64,000 nt of DNA from Arcobacter iocasae (GCF_042214795.1 NZ_CP090177.1:2294001-2358000), one strand, 5' to 3'. Positions 44,784-54,361 are shown, counted from the first letter of the stretch. The notes: generated by a model from the letters alone, not told the origin. Program-made: numbers and translations.

Positions 44784-47081
44784 TTGAATCTAAAAAAACT
44801 CTTTATGTTACTTTTTATATTAAATACTATTTCTTTTATTAGTGTTGCAGTTGTCATAAATAAATACCAAAACTCTACAGTAAAACTAGAAAATGCCTAT
44901 CAACTACAATACAAATCACTTATCCTTGCCCATGAGCTAAGACAGAGTAGTGATGATCTAACAAGGATGGCAAGAACTTATGTGATTACTGGAAATCCAT
45001 TATTTGAAGAACAATATAAAACAGTACTTGATATAAGAAACGGGAAAAAAAACAGACCCAAAAGATATAATGGAATATTTTGGGATTTTTATACTTTAGA
45101 TGGTACAAAGCCTATTTTAGATGGTGAAAAAGTTCCTTTAAGAGATCTTATGAAAAGGGCAAACTTCCCAGATGAAGAGTTAAATTTACTTTTTGCTTCA
45201 CAAAATGAATCGGATGATTTAACAAACCTTGAACACAAAGCCATGAATGCAGTTAAAGGAATCTTTGAAGATGAAAATGGAAATTTTACTATAAAAGGAA
45301 AACCTGATTTTAAACTAGCAAGGGAACTTATGCACTCAGATGAGTATCACAAAGCAAAAATAAGAATTATGCAACCTTTGGATAACTTCTATAAAGCCTT
45401 TGAAAAAAGAACCCAAGAAAGAGTAAATGATGAGAGAAAGACCGTAAAACAACAAGAGTTTTATGTAAATGTGATAGTTCTTTTTTCAGTTATTTTTTTC
45501 TTGATGTCATTTTTTATAATTTTATTTAGAATCATTTACCCAATAGATTTATTAAGAGTTGCCATGTTAAAACTTTCATCAAATGATATGAGTGTGGAGT
45601 TGGATAAGAACAAGTATGATGATGAAGTGGGCGACATGATAGGTTCTGTTTCTATTTTCAAAGAAAATACTAAAAAACTAATAGAGAGTGAACACCAAAT
45701 CAAACTTGCCATGGAAGAAGCAAAAAGTGCAAATAAAGCAAAATCTATATTTCTAGCAAGAATGAGTCATGAACTTCGAACTCCCCTAAATGCTATACTT
45801 GGATTTTCAAATATTTTAAAAAAATCTATGAATGCTACACAAGAAGAAAAAAACAATTTAAATATAATCAAAAGAAGTGGAGAACATCTTTTAAATATCA
45901 TAAATGAAATTTTAGAATTATCAAAAATCGAAGCTGGAAAAATAGAAATTATTCCAAAAGTTTTTAATCTAAAAGAGTTAATAGAAGATATCAATTCAAT
46001 TTTTGCCTTTAGATGTAAAGAAAAGGGCTTGGAGTTTAAAATTGTTTTAGATGATAATCTACCTGAAGTTGTAAAAATGGATGATTTAAGACTTCGGCAA
46101 ATACTTATAAATCTCTTAAGTAATAGTTTGAAATTTACAAATGAAGGTGAAATATCACTATATTTATATGAAAAGAGCCAAAAACTATTTTTTGAAATAA
46201 AAGATAGTGGAATAGGTATTGATAATAAAGATTTAAAAAGAATATTTAAACCCTTTGAGCAAATTAAACATGAAGATTATAATAAAAATGGAACAGGATT
46301 GGGACTATCTATTACAAAAGAGTTAGTAACTTTAATGAATGGTTCTATTTATGCAAAAAGTAAAGTTAATCTTGGAACAGAGTTTTATTTTAGTGTTGAT
46401 TATAAAAATGCAAATAGTAGTGATATTGATGCTCAGTTAAAATTAAAAGATATTATAGGAATAGAAAAGAATAAAAATAAAAAAACTATTCTTGTAGTTG
46501 ATGATATTGAAGTAAATAGAAATCTATTAACACAAATATTAACTTCCCATGGCTTTGAAGTATTTCAAGCAAGTAGTGGATATGAGGCCATTGAACTTTT
46601 TGAAAAGCAAGAGTTTAATCTTATTTTTATGGATATAAAAATGAGTGGCTTAGATGGCTTAGAAACTATAAAGCTTATAAGAAAAGATGAAAAAGACAAA
46701 AATATACCAATAGTTGCAGTATCTGCAAATGTATTTAATGAAGATAAAGAAATAGCAATACAAAGTGGAGCAGATGGATTTTTAGCAAAACCAGTTGAAG
46801 AAAAAGAGTTATTAATTATTTTGGCAAAGTATTTTAATTTGAAATTAAAATATTTAGAAAATAATGAAGAAAAAGCTGATATTTTTGAAAGAATATCAAA
46901 ACTTGATAAAGAGTTTTTTATAAAACTAAATGAATTCGCTTTGTTAATGGACTCTTCTAGTATTGAGCAGTTTTTAGAAAATAGTGATATTGAAAATGAT
47001 TTAAAACTATATTTAAAAGAACTTGTGGAAAACTTCAAATATAAAGAGATAAGTGAAATCTGTATAAAAAATATACAGTAA
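44784..47081 (+). CDS. Membrane hybrid sensor kinase (HK plus receiver) next to urtA
   Basis: A 765-residue protein. Two membrane segments (about 7-25 and 230-255) enclose a periplasmic sensing region of 200 residues (SDDLTRMARTYVITGNPLFEEQY); a HAMP-like part follows. The HisKA is FLARMSHELRTPLNAILGFSN near 330, with HATPase GTGLGLSITKELV, and the receiver domain (MDIKMSGLDGLETI) is near 610. The start is TTG with GAGG seven bases ahead. It faces the REC-kinase/OmpR pair and precedes urtA by 93 bp, which suggests control of urea uptake. The ligand is unknown. Confidence 0.9.
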   Translation: MNLKKLFMLLFILNTISFISVAVVINKYQNSTVKLENAYQLQYKSLILAHELRQSSDDLTRMARTYVITGNPLFEEQYKTVLDIRNGKKNRPKRYNGIFWDFYTLDGTKPILDGEKVPLRDLMKRANFPDEELNLLFASQNESDDLTNLEHKAMNAVKGIFEDENGNFTIKGKPDFKLARELMHSDEYHKAKIRIMQPLDNFYKAFEKRTQERVNDERKTVKQQEFYVNVIVLFSVIFFLMSFFIILFRIIYPIDLLRVAMLKLSSNDMSVELDKNKYDDEVGDMIGSVSIFKENTKKLIESEHQIKLAMEEAKSANKAKSIFLARMSHELRTPLNAILGFSNILKKSMNATQEEKNNLNIIKRSGEHLLNIINEILELSKIEAGKIEIIPKVFNLKELIEDINSIFAFRCKEKGLEFKIVLDDNLPEVVKMDDLRLRQILINLLSNSLKFTNEGEISLYLYEKSQKLFFEIKDSGIGIDNKDLKRIFKPFEQIKHEDYNKNGTGLGLSITKELVTLMNGSIYAKSKVNLGTEFYFSVDYKNANSSDIDAQLKLKDIIGIEKNKNKKTILVVDDIEVNRNLLTQILTSHGFEVFQASSGYEAIELFEKQEFNLIFMDIKMSGLDGLETIKLIRKDEKDKNIPIVAVSANVFNEDKEIAIQSGADGFLAKPVEEKELLIILAKYFNLKLKYLENNEEKADIFERISKLDKEFFIKLNEFALLMDSSSIEQFLENSDIENDLKLYLKELVENFKYKEISEICIKNIQ

Positions 47082-47100
47082 ACTTTTTAACTTTACAAAA

Positions 47101-47122
47101 AAACAACACTTAAACAACACTT
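47101..47122 (+). promoter_or_regulatory. Tandem 11-bp direct repeat upstream of urtA
   Basis: AAACAACACTT occurs twice back to back (47101-47111 and 47112-47122), 53 bp before the urtA start. An 11-bp period places both copies on one face of the helix, the usual layout for OmpR-type regulators. An OmpR-type gene lies 3.5 kb away in the same cluster. Binding is inference. Confidence 0.55.
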
Positions 47123-47174
47123 CTATTTTATACTTCCCTTAGTAGTCAAAGAGACTAAATCTAAAGGAGAATAA

Positions 47175-48452
47175 ATGAAAAGTAGATTCACAAAAGTTTT
47201 AGCTGCATCAGCAATTGTAACTATGAGTATGATGGCTCAAGCTGCTGATACAATCAAAGTTGGTGTTTTACACTCACTATCTGGAACAATGGCGATTTCA
47301 GAAACAACTTTAAAAGATACAGTTTTAATGCTTATTGATGAGCAAAATAAAAAAGGTGGTTTATTAGGTAAAAAAATAGAACCAGTTGTAGTTGACCCTG
47401 CATCAAACTGGCCACTGTTTGCTGAAAAGATGAGAGGACTTTTAACTAAAGATAAAGTTGATGTTACATTTGGTTGTTGGACATCAGTTTCTAGAAAATC
47501 AGTTCTTCCAGTTGTTGAAGAGTTAAATGGTTTACTTTTTTATCCTGTTCAATATGAGGGTGAAGAGTCTAGCAAAAATGTATTTTATACAGGTGCTGCG
47601 CCTAACCAACAAGCAATTCCTGCAGTTGATTATCTTATGAACGATATGGGTGTTAAAAGATGGGTTTTAGCTGGTACTGATTATGTATATCCAAGAACTA
47701 CAAATAAAATCTTAGAAGCATACTTAAAATCAAAAGGTGTTAAATCATCTGATATTATGATTAACTATACTCCATTTGGACACTCTGATTGGCAAAGTAT
47801 TGTAAGTGAAATCAAAAAATTCGGAAGCGCTGGTAAAAAAACTGCTGTTGTATCTACAATCAATGGTGATGCAAATGTTCCTTTTTATAAAGAATTAGGT
47901 AACCAAGGTATTACATCTTCATCTATTCCAGTTATTGCATTCTCTGTTGGAGAAGAAGAGCTATCAGGACTTGATACTAAACCTTTAGTTGGTCATTTAG
48001 CTGCATGGAATTATTTTGAAAGTGTTTCTACTCCAGAAAATGACAAATTTATTTCAACTTGGCATAAATATATCAAAGATGACAAAAGAGTTACAAATGA
48101 CCCAATGGAAGCTACATATATTGGATTTAACTTATGGGTAAAAGCTGTTGAAAAAGCTGGAACTACAAATGTTGATAAAGTAAGAGAGGCAATCGTTGGA
48201 TTATCTGTTCCAAATCTTACTGGTGGAACTGCAACTATGCTTAAAAATCACCATATTACAAAACCTGTTTTAATCGGTGAGATTCAAGAAGATGGCCAAT
48301 TTGAAACTGTATGGCAAACTGAAAAAGAAGTTCCAGGTGATGCTTGGTCAAACTACTTACCAGGAAGTAAAGACTTAATCTCAGATTGGACTAAACCAAT
48401 CAATTGTGGAAACTATAACACTAAAACTAAAAAGTGTATGGGTGCTAACTAA
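47175..48452 (+). CDS. urtA: Urea ABC transporter substrate-binding protein UrtA
   Basis: A 425-residue periplasmic binding protein with a signal peptide cut after MAQAA. The mature part has DTIKVGVLHSLSGTMAISET, the segment VTFGCWTSVSRKSVLPVVEELNGLLFYPVQYEG that is diagnostic for UrtA/FmdD-type proteins, and the C-terminal GNYNTKTKKCMG. It captures urea (or short amides) for UrtBC. The ribosome binding site is AAAGGAG. A hairpin follows, which may allow extra UrtA. Confidence 0.95.
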   Translation: MKSRFTKVLAASAIVTMSMMAQAADTIKVGVLHSLSGTMAISETTLKDTVLMLIDEQNKKGGLLGKKIEPVVVDPASNWPLFAEKMRGLLTKDKVDVTFGCWTSVSRKSVLPVVEELNGLLFYPVQYEGEESSKNVFYTGAAPNQQAIPAVDYLMNDMGVKRWVLAGTDYVYPRTTNKILEAYLKSKGVKSSDIMINYTPFGHSDWQSIVSEIKKFGSAGKKTAVVSTINGDANVPFYKELGNQGITSSSIPVIAFSVGEEELSGLDTKPLVGHLAAWNYFESVSTPENDKFISTWHKYIKDDKRVTNDPMEATYIGFNLWVKAVEKAGTTNVDKVREAIVGLSVPNLTGGTATMLKNHHITKPVLIGEIQEDGQFETVWQTEKEVPGDAWSNYLPGSKDLISDWTKPINCGNYNTKTKKCMGAN

Positions 48453-48460
48453 CAAAATTA

Positions 48461-48490
48461 AAATATGAGAGTTCAACTCTCATATTTTTT
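48461..48490 (+). terminator. Attenuating terminator between urtA and urtB
   Basis: The stem AAATATGAGAG (48461-48471) / CTCTCATATTT (48477-48487) is followed by a run of T. Partial stopping here would favour urtA over urtBCDE, as in the pst operon. Confidence 0.85.
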
Positions 48491-48518
48491 TGCTCTACAT
48501 AATAAATGAAAGGTAATC

Positions 48519-50114
48519 ATGAAAATCTTAAAAATAATATTGCTTAATTTATTAATTTTATCTTCACTAATTGCTTCAGATCTTCAAAGTGATTCACAAG
48601 AACTTTTGACAAATAGTTATTCTAAAAAAGAAACAGTTATATTAGATTTAACTAAAAAGTATAAAAGTGAAAAAAAGTTTGAGTACTTATTACAAAAACT
48701 TTTAGCAGGAGATTTATATTATACAAAAAGTGATAAACAAATTGTATTTTTAAAAGAGAAAAAAGAAAATAACTATCATACAGTTGATGTTTTTTCTGGC
48801 GAGAAGTTAAGTGAAGCTTCAAAATATGATTTTAAAAAAGTTAAAATCAATAATAAATTAAGAAATATTATAAAAGCATCTTTGGCAAAAATAAATCTAT
48901 TTTCTACTGATGAAGATAAAAGATTAAATTCTGCTAAAAATTTATTAAAAAACCTAAAACTTGATGATAAGGAGATTATCATTGAGGCTTTACAAAGTGA
49001 AAAATCCTCAAATATTAGAGATATTTTAGATGAGGCAAATACTATTTTAATTGCTCAATATGGAACTGCTGAAGAAAAATATAAAGCTGTAGATAAACTT
49101 GGAGGTTTTATTTCATCTAAAACTCTTGCAACACTAAAAGATGTACTTAATAATAGTGAAGATGAAAAACTAAAAACAATAGCTGAATCTTCACTTGATA
49201 TAGTTGAGATAAAAAAGAGTATTTATTCATTTATCGAAACTGCATTTTTTGGACTTAGTATGGGTTCTGTTTTACTTTTAGCAGCTATTGGCTTAGCAAT
49301 TACCTTTGGTGTTATGAAAGTAATCAATATGGCGCATGGTGAACTTATTATGATAGGTGCTTATACCACATATACGATTCAACAACTTTTCCCAAATCTC
49401 ATTGAATACTCTGTGATTATCGCAATTCCTGCTGCTTTTATAGTAAGTGGAATTGTGGGAATCATAATAGAAAGATTGGTGATAAGACATCTTTATGGAA
49501 GACCTCTTGAAACACTTCTTGCAACTTTTGGGGTAAGTTTGATTTTACAACAATTAGTTAGAACTATATATTCACCACTTAATCAAGAAGTTAAAACTCC
49601 TTCATGGATGAGTGGAGCTTTGGAAGTAAATAGCTCTCTATTTCTTACTTATAATAGATTGTATATAGTTATATTTTCTGTGATGGTATTTTTGACAATT
49701 CTTTATGTGATGAAAAAGACTTCACTTGGACTAAAAGTGCGAGCTGTTTCTCAAAATAGACCAATTGCACGTGCTATGGGAATAAAGTCAAGTTTTATTG
49801 ATGCTGCTACTTTTGGTATTGGTTCTGGTATTGCAGGAGTTGCAGGAGTTGCTTTATCACAACTTACAAATGTGGGGCCAAATTTAGGACAAGCATATAT
49901 AGTAGATAGTTTTATGGTAGTTGTATTTGGAGGAGTTGGTAACTTATGGGGAACTTTAATAGCTGCACTTACCCTTGGTGAAATTAATAAATTTATCGAG
50001 CCAATATCAGGTGCAGTTTTAGCCAAAGTAATTATCTTAGTATTTATTATCTTATTTATACAAAAAAGACCTAGAGGATTATTCCCTCAAAAGGGTCGAG
50101 ATGCACAGGATTAG
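48519..50114 (+). CDS. urtB: Urea ABC transporter permease UrtB
   Basis: A 531-residue protein. The N-terminal signal-like part and a helical extension of about 230 residues with HEAT-like repeats (the usual UrtB extension) are followed by a LivH-type permease domain with about eight membrane segments (LAAIGLAITFGVMKVINMAHGELIMIGAYT) and the EAA loop RAVSQNRPIARAMGIKSSFID. It forms the channel with UrtC. Four bases separate it from urtC. Confidence 0.95.
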   Translation: MKILKIILLNLLILSSLIASDLQSDSQELLTNSYSKKETVILDLTKKYKSEKKFEYLLQKLLAGDLYYTKSDKQIVFLKEKKENNYHTVDVFSGEKLSEASKYDFKKVKINNKLRNIIKASLAKINLFSTDEDKRLNSAKNLLKNLKLDDKEIIIEALQSEKSSNIRDILDEANTILIAQYGTAEEKYKAVDKLGGFISSKTLATLKDVLNNSEDEKLKTIAESSLDIVEIKKSIYSFIETAFFGLSMGSVLLLAAIGLAITFGVMKVINMAHGELIMIGAYTTYTIQQLFPNLIEYSVIIAIPAAFIVSGIVGIIIERLVIRHLYGRPLETLLATFGVSLILQQLVRTIYSPLNQEVKTPSWMSGALEVNSSLFLTYNRLYIVIFSVMVFLTILYVMKKTSLGLKVRAVSQNRPIARAMGIKSSFIDAATFGIGSGIAGVAGVALSQLTNVGPNLGQAYIVDSFMVVVFGGVGNLWGTLIAALTLGEINKFIEPISGAVLAKVIILVFIILFIQKRPRGLFPQKGRDAQD

Positions 50115-50117
50115 AAA

Positions 50118-51230
50118 ATGAAGAATAAATCTTTTATATTAAAAATTTTGGAAAATGATAAAGGTGGGAAAATAGTCTTATCAACTCTTGCTATTGTGGT
50201 TTTCGTAGTGTCATTTTGTAATCTCTTTGTTCCAAGTAGTTCAGTGTTTTATATCTCAACTTTTACAGTTACTATTTTAGGTAAATATTTAGCCTTTGCT
50301 CTTTTAGCCTTGGCTTTAGATTTAGTATGGGGATATTTAGGGGTTTTAAGTCTTGGTCATGGGGCATTTTTTGCCCTTGGTGGATATGGGCTTGCCATGT
50401 ATCTTATGCGTCAAATAGGAGATCGTGGAGTTTATGGAAATCCTGATTTACCTGATTTTATGGTATTTATGAACCTAAAAGAGTTACCATGGTTTTGGTA
50501 TGGTTTTGATAATCCTTTGTTTACTTTTATTATGATTATGCTTGTACCTGCAATTTTAGCTTTTGTATTTGGTTGGTTTGCTTTTAAATCAAGAGTTACA
50601 GGAGTTTATCTTTCAATCATAACACAAGCTATGACTTATGCACTTATGTTAGCATTTTTTAGAAACGATATGGGTTTTGGTGGAAATAATGGTTTGACAG
50701 ATTTTAAAGATATTTTAGGATTTGATTTACAAGCTGATACTACAAGAGTAGGACTTTTGATCATTACATTTTTAGCTTTGACTTTGGGATATTTGATTTG
50801 TAGATTTATTATCAACTCAAGACTTGGTAGGGTAATAATATCTATTAGAGATGAGGAGAGTAGAGTAAGATTTATTGGATATAAAGTTGAACAATACAAA
50901 GTATTTATATTTGTAGTTTCTGCAATACTTGCGGGAATTGCAGGAGCACTTTATGTTCCACAAGTGGGAATCATAAATCCTGGGGTTTTTTCGCCACTCT
51001 TTTCTATTGAACTTGTTATTTGGGTTGCTATTGGAGGAAGAGGAACTTTATATGGAGCTATTATTGGAGCTATTATTGTAAATTTTGCAAGCACATATTT
51101 CACTTCTGCTCTTCCTGAGGTTTGGTTATATGCATTAGGTGGATTATTTGTTCTTGTAACTTTATATCTTCCAAAAGGTGTAGTTGGACTTATAAGTAAG
51201 ATTAATGGAAAACTTGGAAAGGCTAAATAA
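50118..51230 (+). CDS. urtC: Urea ABC transporter permease UrtC
   Basis: A 370-residue LivM-type permease. LALALDLVWGYLGVLSLGHGAFFALGGYG near residue 65 and the EAA-type IISIRDEESRVRFIGYKVEQYK near 240 are typical. About ten membrane segments are apparent. It overlaps urtD by one base. Confidence 0.95.
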   Translation: MKNKSFILKILENDKGGKIVLSTLAIVVFVVSFCNLFVPSSSVFYISTFTVTILGKYLAFALLALALDLVWGYLGVLSLGHGAFFALGGYGLAMYLMRQIGDRGVYGNPDLPDFMVFMNLKELPWFWYGFDNPLFTFIMIMLVPAILAFVFGWFAFKSRVTGVYLSIITQAMTYALMLAFFRNDMGFGGNNGLTDFKDILGFDLQADTTRVGLLIITFLALTLGYLICRFIINSRLGRVIISIRDEESRVRFIGYKVEQYKVFIFVVSAILAGIAGALYVPQVGIINPGVFSPLFSIELVIWVAIGGRGTLYGAIIGAIIVNFASTYFTSALPEVWLYALGGLFVLVTLYLPKGVVGLISKINGKLGKAK

Positions 51231-52018
51231 TGAAACTATTAAGACATGAAAATGAACAAAATATTGGTAATCTTAAAATAGGAGATAGAATATTATTAGT
51301 TGATGGTGTTAGTGTTAGTTTTGATGGATTTAAAGCCTTAAATAATCTAAGTTTTTCTATAAATTATGGGGAACTAAGATGTATCATTGGAGCAAATGGT
51401 GCAGGAAAATCTACAATGATGGATGTGGTTACAGGAAAAACTAGACCTGATGAGGGAGAAGTTGTATTTGGTAATGCCGTAAATTTATTAGAACTAGATG
51501 AACCAACAATTTCTGAAATAGGTATTGGGAGAAAATTCCAAAAACCAACAGTATTTCAAAATCATTCAGTTTTCGAAAATTTAGAGTTAGCAATGAAAGA
51601 TGATAAAAGATTTTTTAAAACACTTTTTTCGAAACTAGGAAGTGAGCAAAAAGACAAAATAGAAGAGACTATGAAATTAATTGGTCTAAAAGAGCTTTAC
51701 AATATGGATGCTGGTATTTTATCTCACGGTCAAAAACAGTGGCTTGAAATAGGTATGCTTATCATGCAAGAGCCAAAGTTACTTCTAGTAGATGAACCAG
51801 TTGCAGGAATGACACCACAAGAGGTGGACAAAACAGCAGAGATTTTGACAAGTTTATCAAAAGAAAATGCTGTAGTTGTGGTTGAACATGATATGGAGTT
51901 TATACGAAGTATCGCTTCAAAAGTAACTGTGCTACATGAGGGTTCTGTTTTGGCAGAAGGTAATATGGATGCGATACAGAACAATGAAAAAGTGCGAAAA
52001 GTATATTTAGGAGAATAA
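51230..52018 (+). CDS. urtD: Urea ABC transporter ATPase UrtD
   Basis: A 262-residue LivG-type ATPase. Walker A is GANGAGKST near 54, the signature region LSHGQKQWLEIGM near 164 (LSHGQ rather than LSGGQ, as is usual for UrtD), and Walker B KLLLVDEPVAGMTPQE. It drives urea import with UrtE. An unusual 120-bp gap with a palindromic element separates it from urtE. Confidence 0.95.
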   Translation: MKLLRHENEQNIGNLKIGDRILLVDGVSVSFDGFKALNNLSFSINYGELRCIIGANGAGKSTMMDVVTGKTRPDEGEVVFGNAVNLLELDEPTISEIGIGRKFQKPTVFQNHSVFENLELAMKDDKRFFKTLFSKLGSEQKDKIEETMKLIGLKELYNMDAGILSHGQKQWLEIGMLIMQEPKLLLVDEPVAGMTPQEVDKTAEILTSLSKENAVVVVEHDMEFIRSIASKVTVLHEGSVLAEGNMDAIQNNEKVRKVYLGE

Positions 52019-52020
52019 AA

Positions 52021-52115
52021 ATTCAAATTATGCCACTATTACGGCGTTGAAAACTTTCGATTTACTTATAGTAAACCTTCAAGTTTCCGCCTTGTACTAG
52101 CAACATACTTTGAAT
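52021..52115. repeat. 95-bp palindromic element between urtD and urtE
   Basis: Imperfect inverted repeat over the whole stretch. The outer arms ATTCAAA and TTTGAAT, the inner GGCG/CGCC, AAACTT/AAGTTT and the centre TTTACT-TAT-AGTAAA all pair in order. The transcript would fold into one long stem-loop inside the operon. The element is GC-richer than its surroundings and has the compact shape of a mobile palindromic repeat. Only one copy is present in the window. Confidence 0.75.
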
Positions 52116-52138
52116 TTTTTTGAATTGAAGGGAAACAG

Positions 52139-52834
52139 ATGTTAAAAATAGAAAATATAAATCAATTTTATGGTCAAAGTCATACCCTTTGGGATTTGAA
52201 TTTAGAGATTAAAAAGGGACGATGTACTTGTCTTATGGGAAGAAATGGTGTTGGAAAAACAACACTTAGTAAAGTTATTATGGGTTTACTTCCTATTCGT
52301 GATGGGCAAATCATTTATGATGGACAAGATATTTCAAAATTACCAGATCACAAACGGGCAAGTATTGCAATAGGTTATGTTCCCCAAGGAAGAGAGATAT
52401 TTTCACAACTAAGTGTCCTAGAAAATTTACAAATTGGAGTTTTGGCAAATAGAAATAAAATCTCAAAAGTTCCAGAAAAGATATATGAACTTTTCCCAGT
52501 ACTTAAAGATATGCAAAAAAGAAAAGGTGGGGATTTATCAGGAGGTCAGCAACAACAACTTGCAATCGCCCGAGCACTTTGTATTGATCCAAAGTTTTTA
52601 ATTCTTGATGAACCAAGTGAAGGAATACAACCAAATATTGTAGCTCAAATCGGAGAAGTGATTGATTATCTTACAAAAGAAGAAGATATGACTGTTTTAC
52701 TTGTGGAACAAAAGCTTCCATTTGCCAGACGACATGGTGATGATTTTTATGTAGTAGATAGGGGAAGTGTGGTTGCAAAGGGGGAAATCTCACAGCTTAG
52801 TGATGATATAATAAAACAACATTTATCAGTATAA
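52139..52834 (+). CDS. urtE: Urea ABC transporter ATPase UrtE
   Basis: A 231-residue LivF-type ATPase. Walker A is GRNGVGKTT near 35, the signature LSGGQQQQLAIARAL near 135, and Walker B FLILDEPSEGIQPNIV. SEGIQPN is typical of UrtE. The ribosome binding site is GAAGGGAAAC. ureD follows after 11 bp, tying urea import to urease maturation. Confidence 0.95.
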   Translation: MLKIENINQFYGQSHTLWDLNLEIKKGRCTCLMGRNGVGKTTLSKVIMGLLPIRDGQIIYDGQDISKLPDHKRASIAIGYVPQGREIFSQLSVLENLQIGVLANRNKISKVPEKIYELFPVLKDMQKRKGGDLSGGQQQQLAIARALCIDPKFLILDEPSEGIQPNIVAQIGEVIDYLTKEEDMTVLLVEQKLPFARRHGDDFYVVDRGSVVAKGEISQLSDDIIKQHLSV

Positions 52835-52845
52835 CTAGGAGAGAA

Positions 52846-53598
52846 ATGAGTATAAAATTTAATTTTAAAGATGATAAATTTTCTTTAGATAAATTAGAAC
52901 TTCCTTCTCGCCACTACTATTTTCAAGATGAAGAGAATTATATAAAACTTCTAAACATAGGTGAAGGAATCTTTCCTAAAGACAAGATTCGAACTTCCCT
53001 TAAACTTGATAATTCAAATTTGATTTTAACAACTGAATCAGCTACAAAAATTTATCCATCAAAAAAGGAATATGGAATAAACAAAATAGATATAAGGATT
53101 CAAAATAACTCAAACCTAGAGTTTCTAAATGATGAACTTATTTTGTACAAAGACTCTAAATATATTCAATTTTTTAATCTAAAATATGATGAAAACTCAA
53201 CTTTTTTTTACTCGGATATTTTAAGTAGGGGAAGAAGTTTTGAGGATTTTGATTTTTCAAATGTATTGATGAAAAATTCTTTTTATTCAAATAAAAAATT
53301 AGAATACATAGAAAAATTTGATGTAATAGGTGATGAACTAAAAGATTATATAATTAGAAAAAATAGTGAAAACTATATTTTTATTAAGATATATATCAAA
53401 ACAAAAGATAATAATAAGTTCTTGGATATTCTAAAAGAAAAAGCTTTTGATTCATTTACTTATTCAAAATCAAAAGAGATAATTATAGGAACAATCAGTT
53501 CAAATAGTATGAATGATATTAAAAAAGAACAAAAATTTATTTGGAATATTTATAGAAATTATTTAGCTAAGAAAGAGTTTTCACTAGGAAAACAATAA
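52846..53598 (+). CDS. ureD: Urease accessory protein UreD (UreH)
   Basis: A 250-residue protein, a divergent member of the UreD/UreH family. Visible segments are ILTTESATKIYPSKKEYG near 63 (TQ-type nickel-scaffold region), FLNDELILYKDSKYIQF and YSDILSRGRSFEDFDF near 120-135 (matching the LxPGRxxxGE region in degenerate form). It forms a complex with UreF and UreG to load nickel. It lies at the end of the urt operon, 6.4 kb from the other ure genes and separated from them by the ureide cluster, an unusual split. Confidence 0.85.
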   Translation: MSIKFNFKDDKFSLDKLELPSRHYYFQDEENYIKLLNIGEGIFPKDKIRTSLKLDNSNLILTTESATKIYPSKKEYGINKIDIRIQNNSNLEFLNDELILYKDSKYIQFFNLKYDENSTFFYSDILSRGRSFEDFDFSNVLMKNSFYSNKKLEYIEKFDVIGDELKDYIIRKNSENYIFIKIYIKTKDNNKFLDILKEKAFDSFTYSKSKEIIIGTISSNSMNDIKKEQKFIWNIYRNYLAKKEFSLGKQ

Positions 53599-53630
53599 CT
53601 TATTAAGCCCTATAAAGGGCTTAATAAGTT
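53597..53630. terminator. Strong convergent terminator
   Basis: The perfect 14-bp arms AACTTATTAAGCCC (53597-53610) and GGGCTTAATAAGTT (53617-53630) enclose a 6-base loop, between ureD (plus) and the ABC ATPase gene (minus). It starts at the ureD stop codon. Confidence 0.8.
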
Positions 53631-53632
53631 AT

Positions 53633-54361
53633 TTATAATACTGAAGAAAGAAAATTTTGTAATTCAGGTGTTTGTGGATTTGCAAATACTTCATCACTAG
53701 GACCAGTTTCCCATACTTTTCCATTATGCATAAAGACAACTCTATCACCAATATCTCTAGCAAAATTCATTTCATGTGTTACAAGAACTAAGGTCATACC
53801 TTCTTTTGCCAATTTTTCTAGTACTTTTAAAACTTCACCAACAAGTTCTGGGTCAAGGGCAGAAGTAATCTCATCACATAATAAAATTTTTGGAGACATA
53901 GCAAGTGATCTAGCTATTGCAACACGCTGTTTTTGACCACCTGATAAACTATTTGGGTATTGGTCAAACATTTGATCCATACCTACTTTTTTTAGACATT
54001 CCATTGCTAATTCTCTGCACTCATTATCTTTTTTACCTAAAACTAACTTCGGAGAGAGCATTACATTTTGTCCAGTTGTTTTATGGGGATATAAATTAAA
54101 TCCTTGAAAAATCATACCACATACTTTACTTAGTTTTCTTAGTTGTATGTCATTTGTTGTAACTTCTAAATTATCTACTATTATATTACCATTTTGATAA
54201 TTTTCTAGCCCATTAATACATCTAAGAAGTGTACTTTTACCTGAACCAGATCTTCCAATTATAGAGACAACTTCTCCTGCTTTGATATTAAGATCAATTC
54301 CTTTAAGTACATGTTTTTCTCCATAATACTTGTGTACATTCTCGATACTAACTAGAGACAT
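53633..54361 (-). CDS. Polar amino acid-type ABC transporter ATPase
   Basis: A 242-residue GlnQ/ArtP-like ATPase. Walker A is GRSGSGKST near 34, the signature LSGGQKQRVAIARSLA near 133, and Walker B ILLCDEITSALDPELV. It is the last gene of a four-gene operon with two permeases and a binding protein, and overlaps the permease gene by 14 bases. Given its neighbours, the substrate may be a ureide such as allantoin or allantoate rather than a common amino acid; this is inference. Confidence 0.92.
   Translation of the reverse strand: MSLVSIENVHKYYGEKHVLKGIDLNIKAGEVVSIIGRSGSGKSTLLRCINGLENYQNGNIIVDNLEVTTNDIQLRKLSKVCGMIFQGFNLYPHKTTGQNVMLSPKLVLGKKDNECRELAMECLKKVGMDQMFDQYPNSLSGGQKQRVAIARSLAMSPKILLCDEITSALDPELVGEVLKVLEKLAKEGMTLVLVTHEMNFARDIGDRVVFMHNGKVWETGPSDEVFANPQTPELQNFLSSVL

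Noticed and set aside
45767..47038. Reverse-strand Ser/Phe-rich frames across the hybrid kinase gene
   Set aside because: Shadows of the kinase coding strand; composition is typical of antisense frames in Lys/Glu-rich genes.
47101..47122. CRISPR-like repeat
   Set aside because: Only two 11-bp copies with no spacer and no cas gene; better read as a regulator site. No CRISPR array was seen anywhere in the window.
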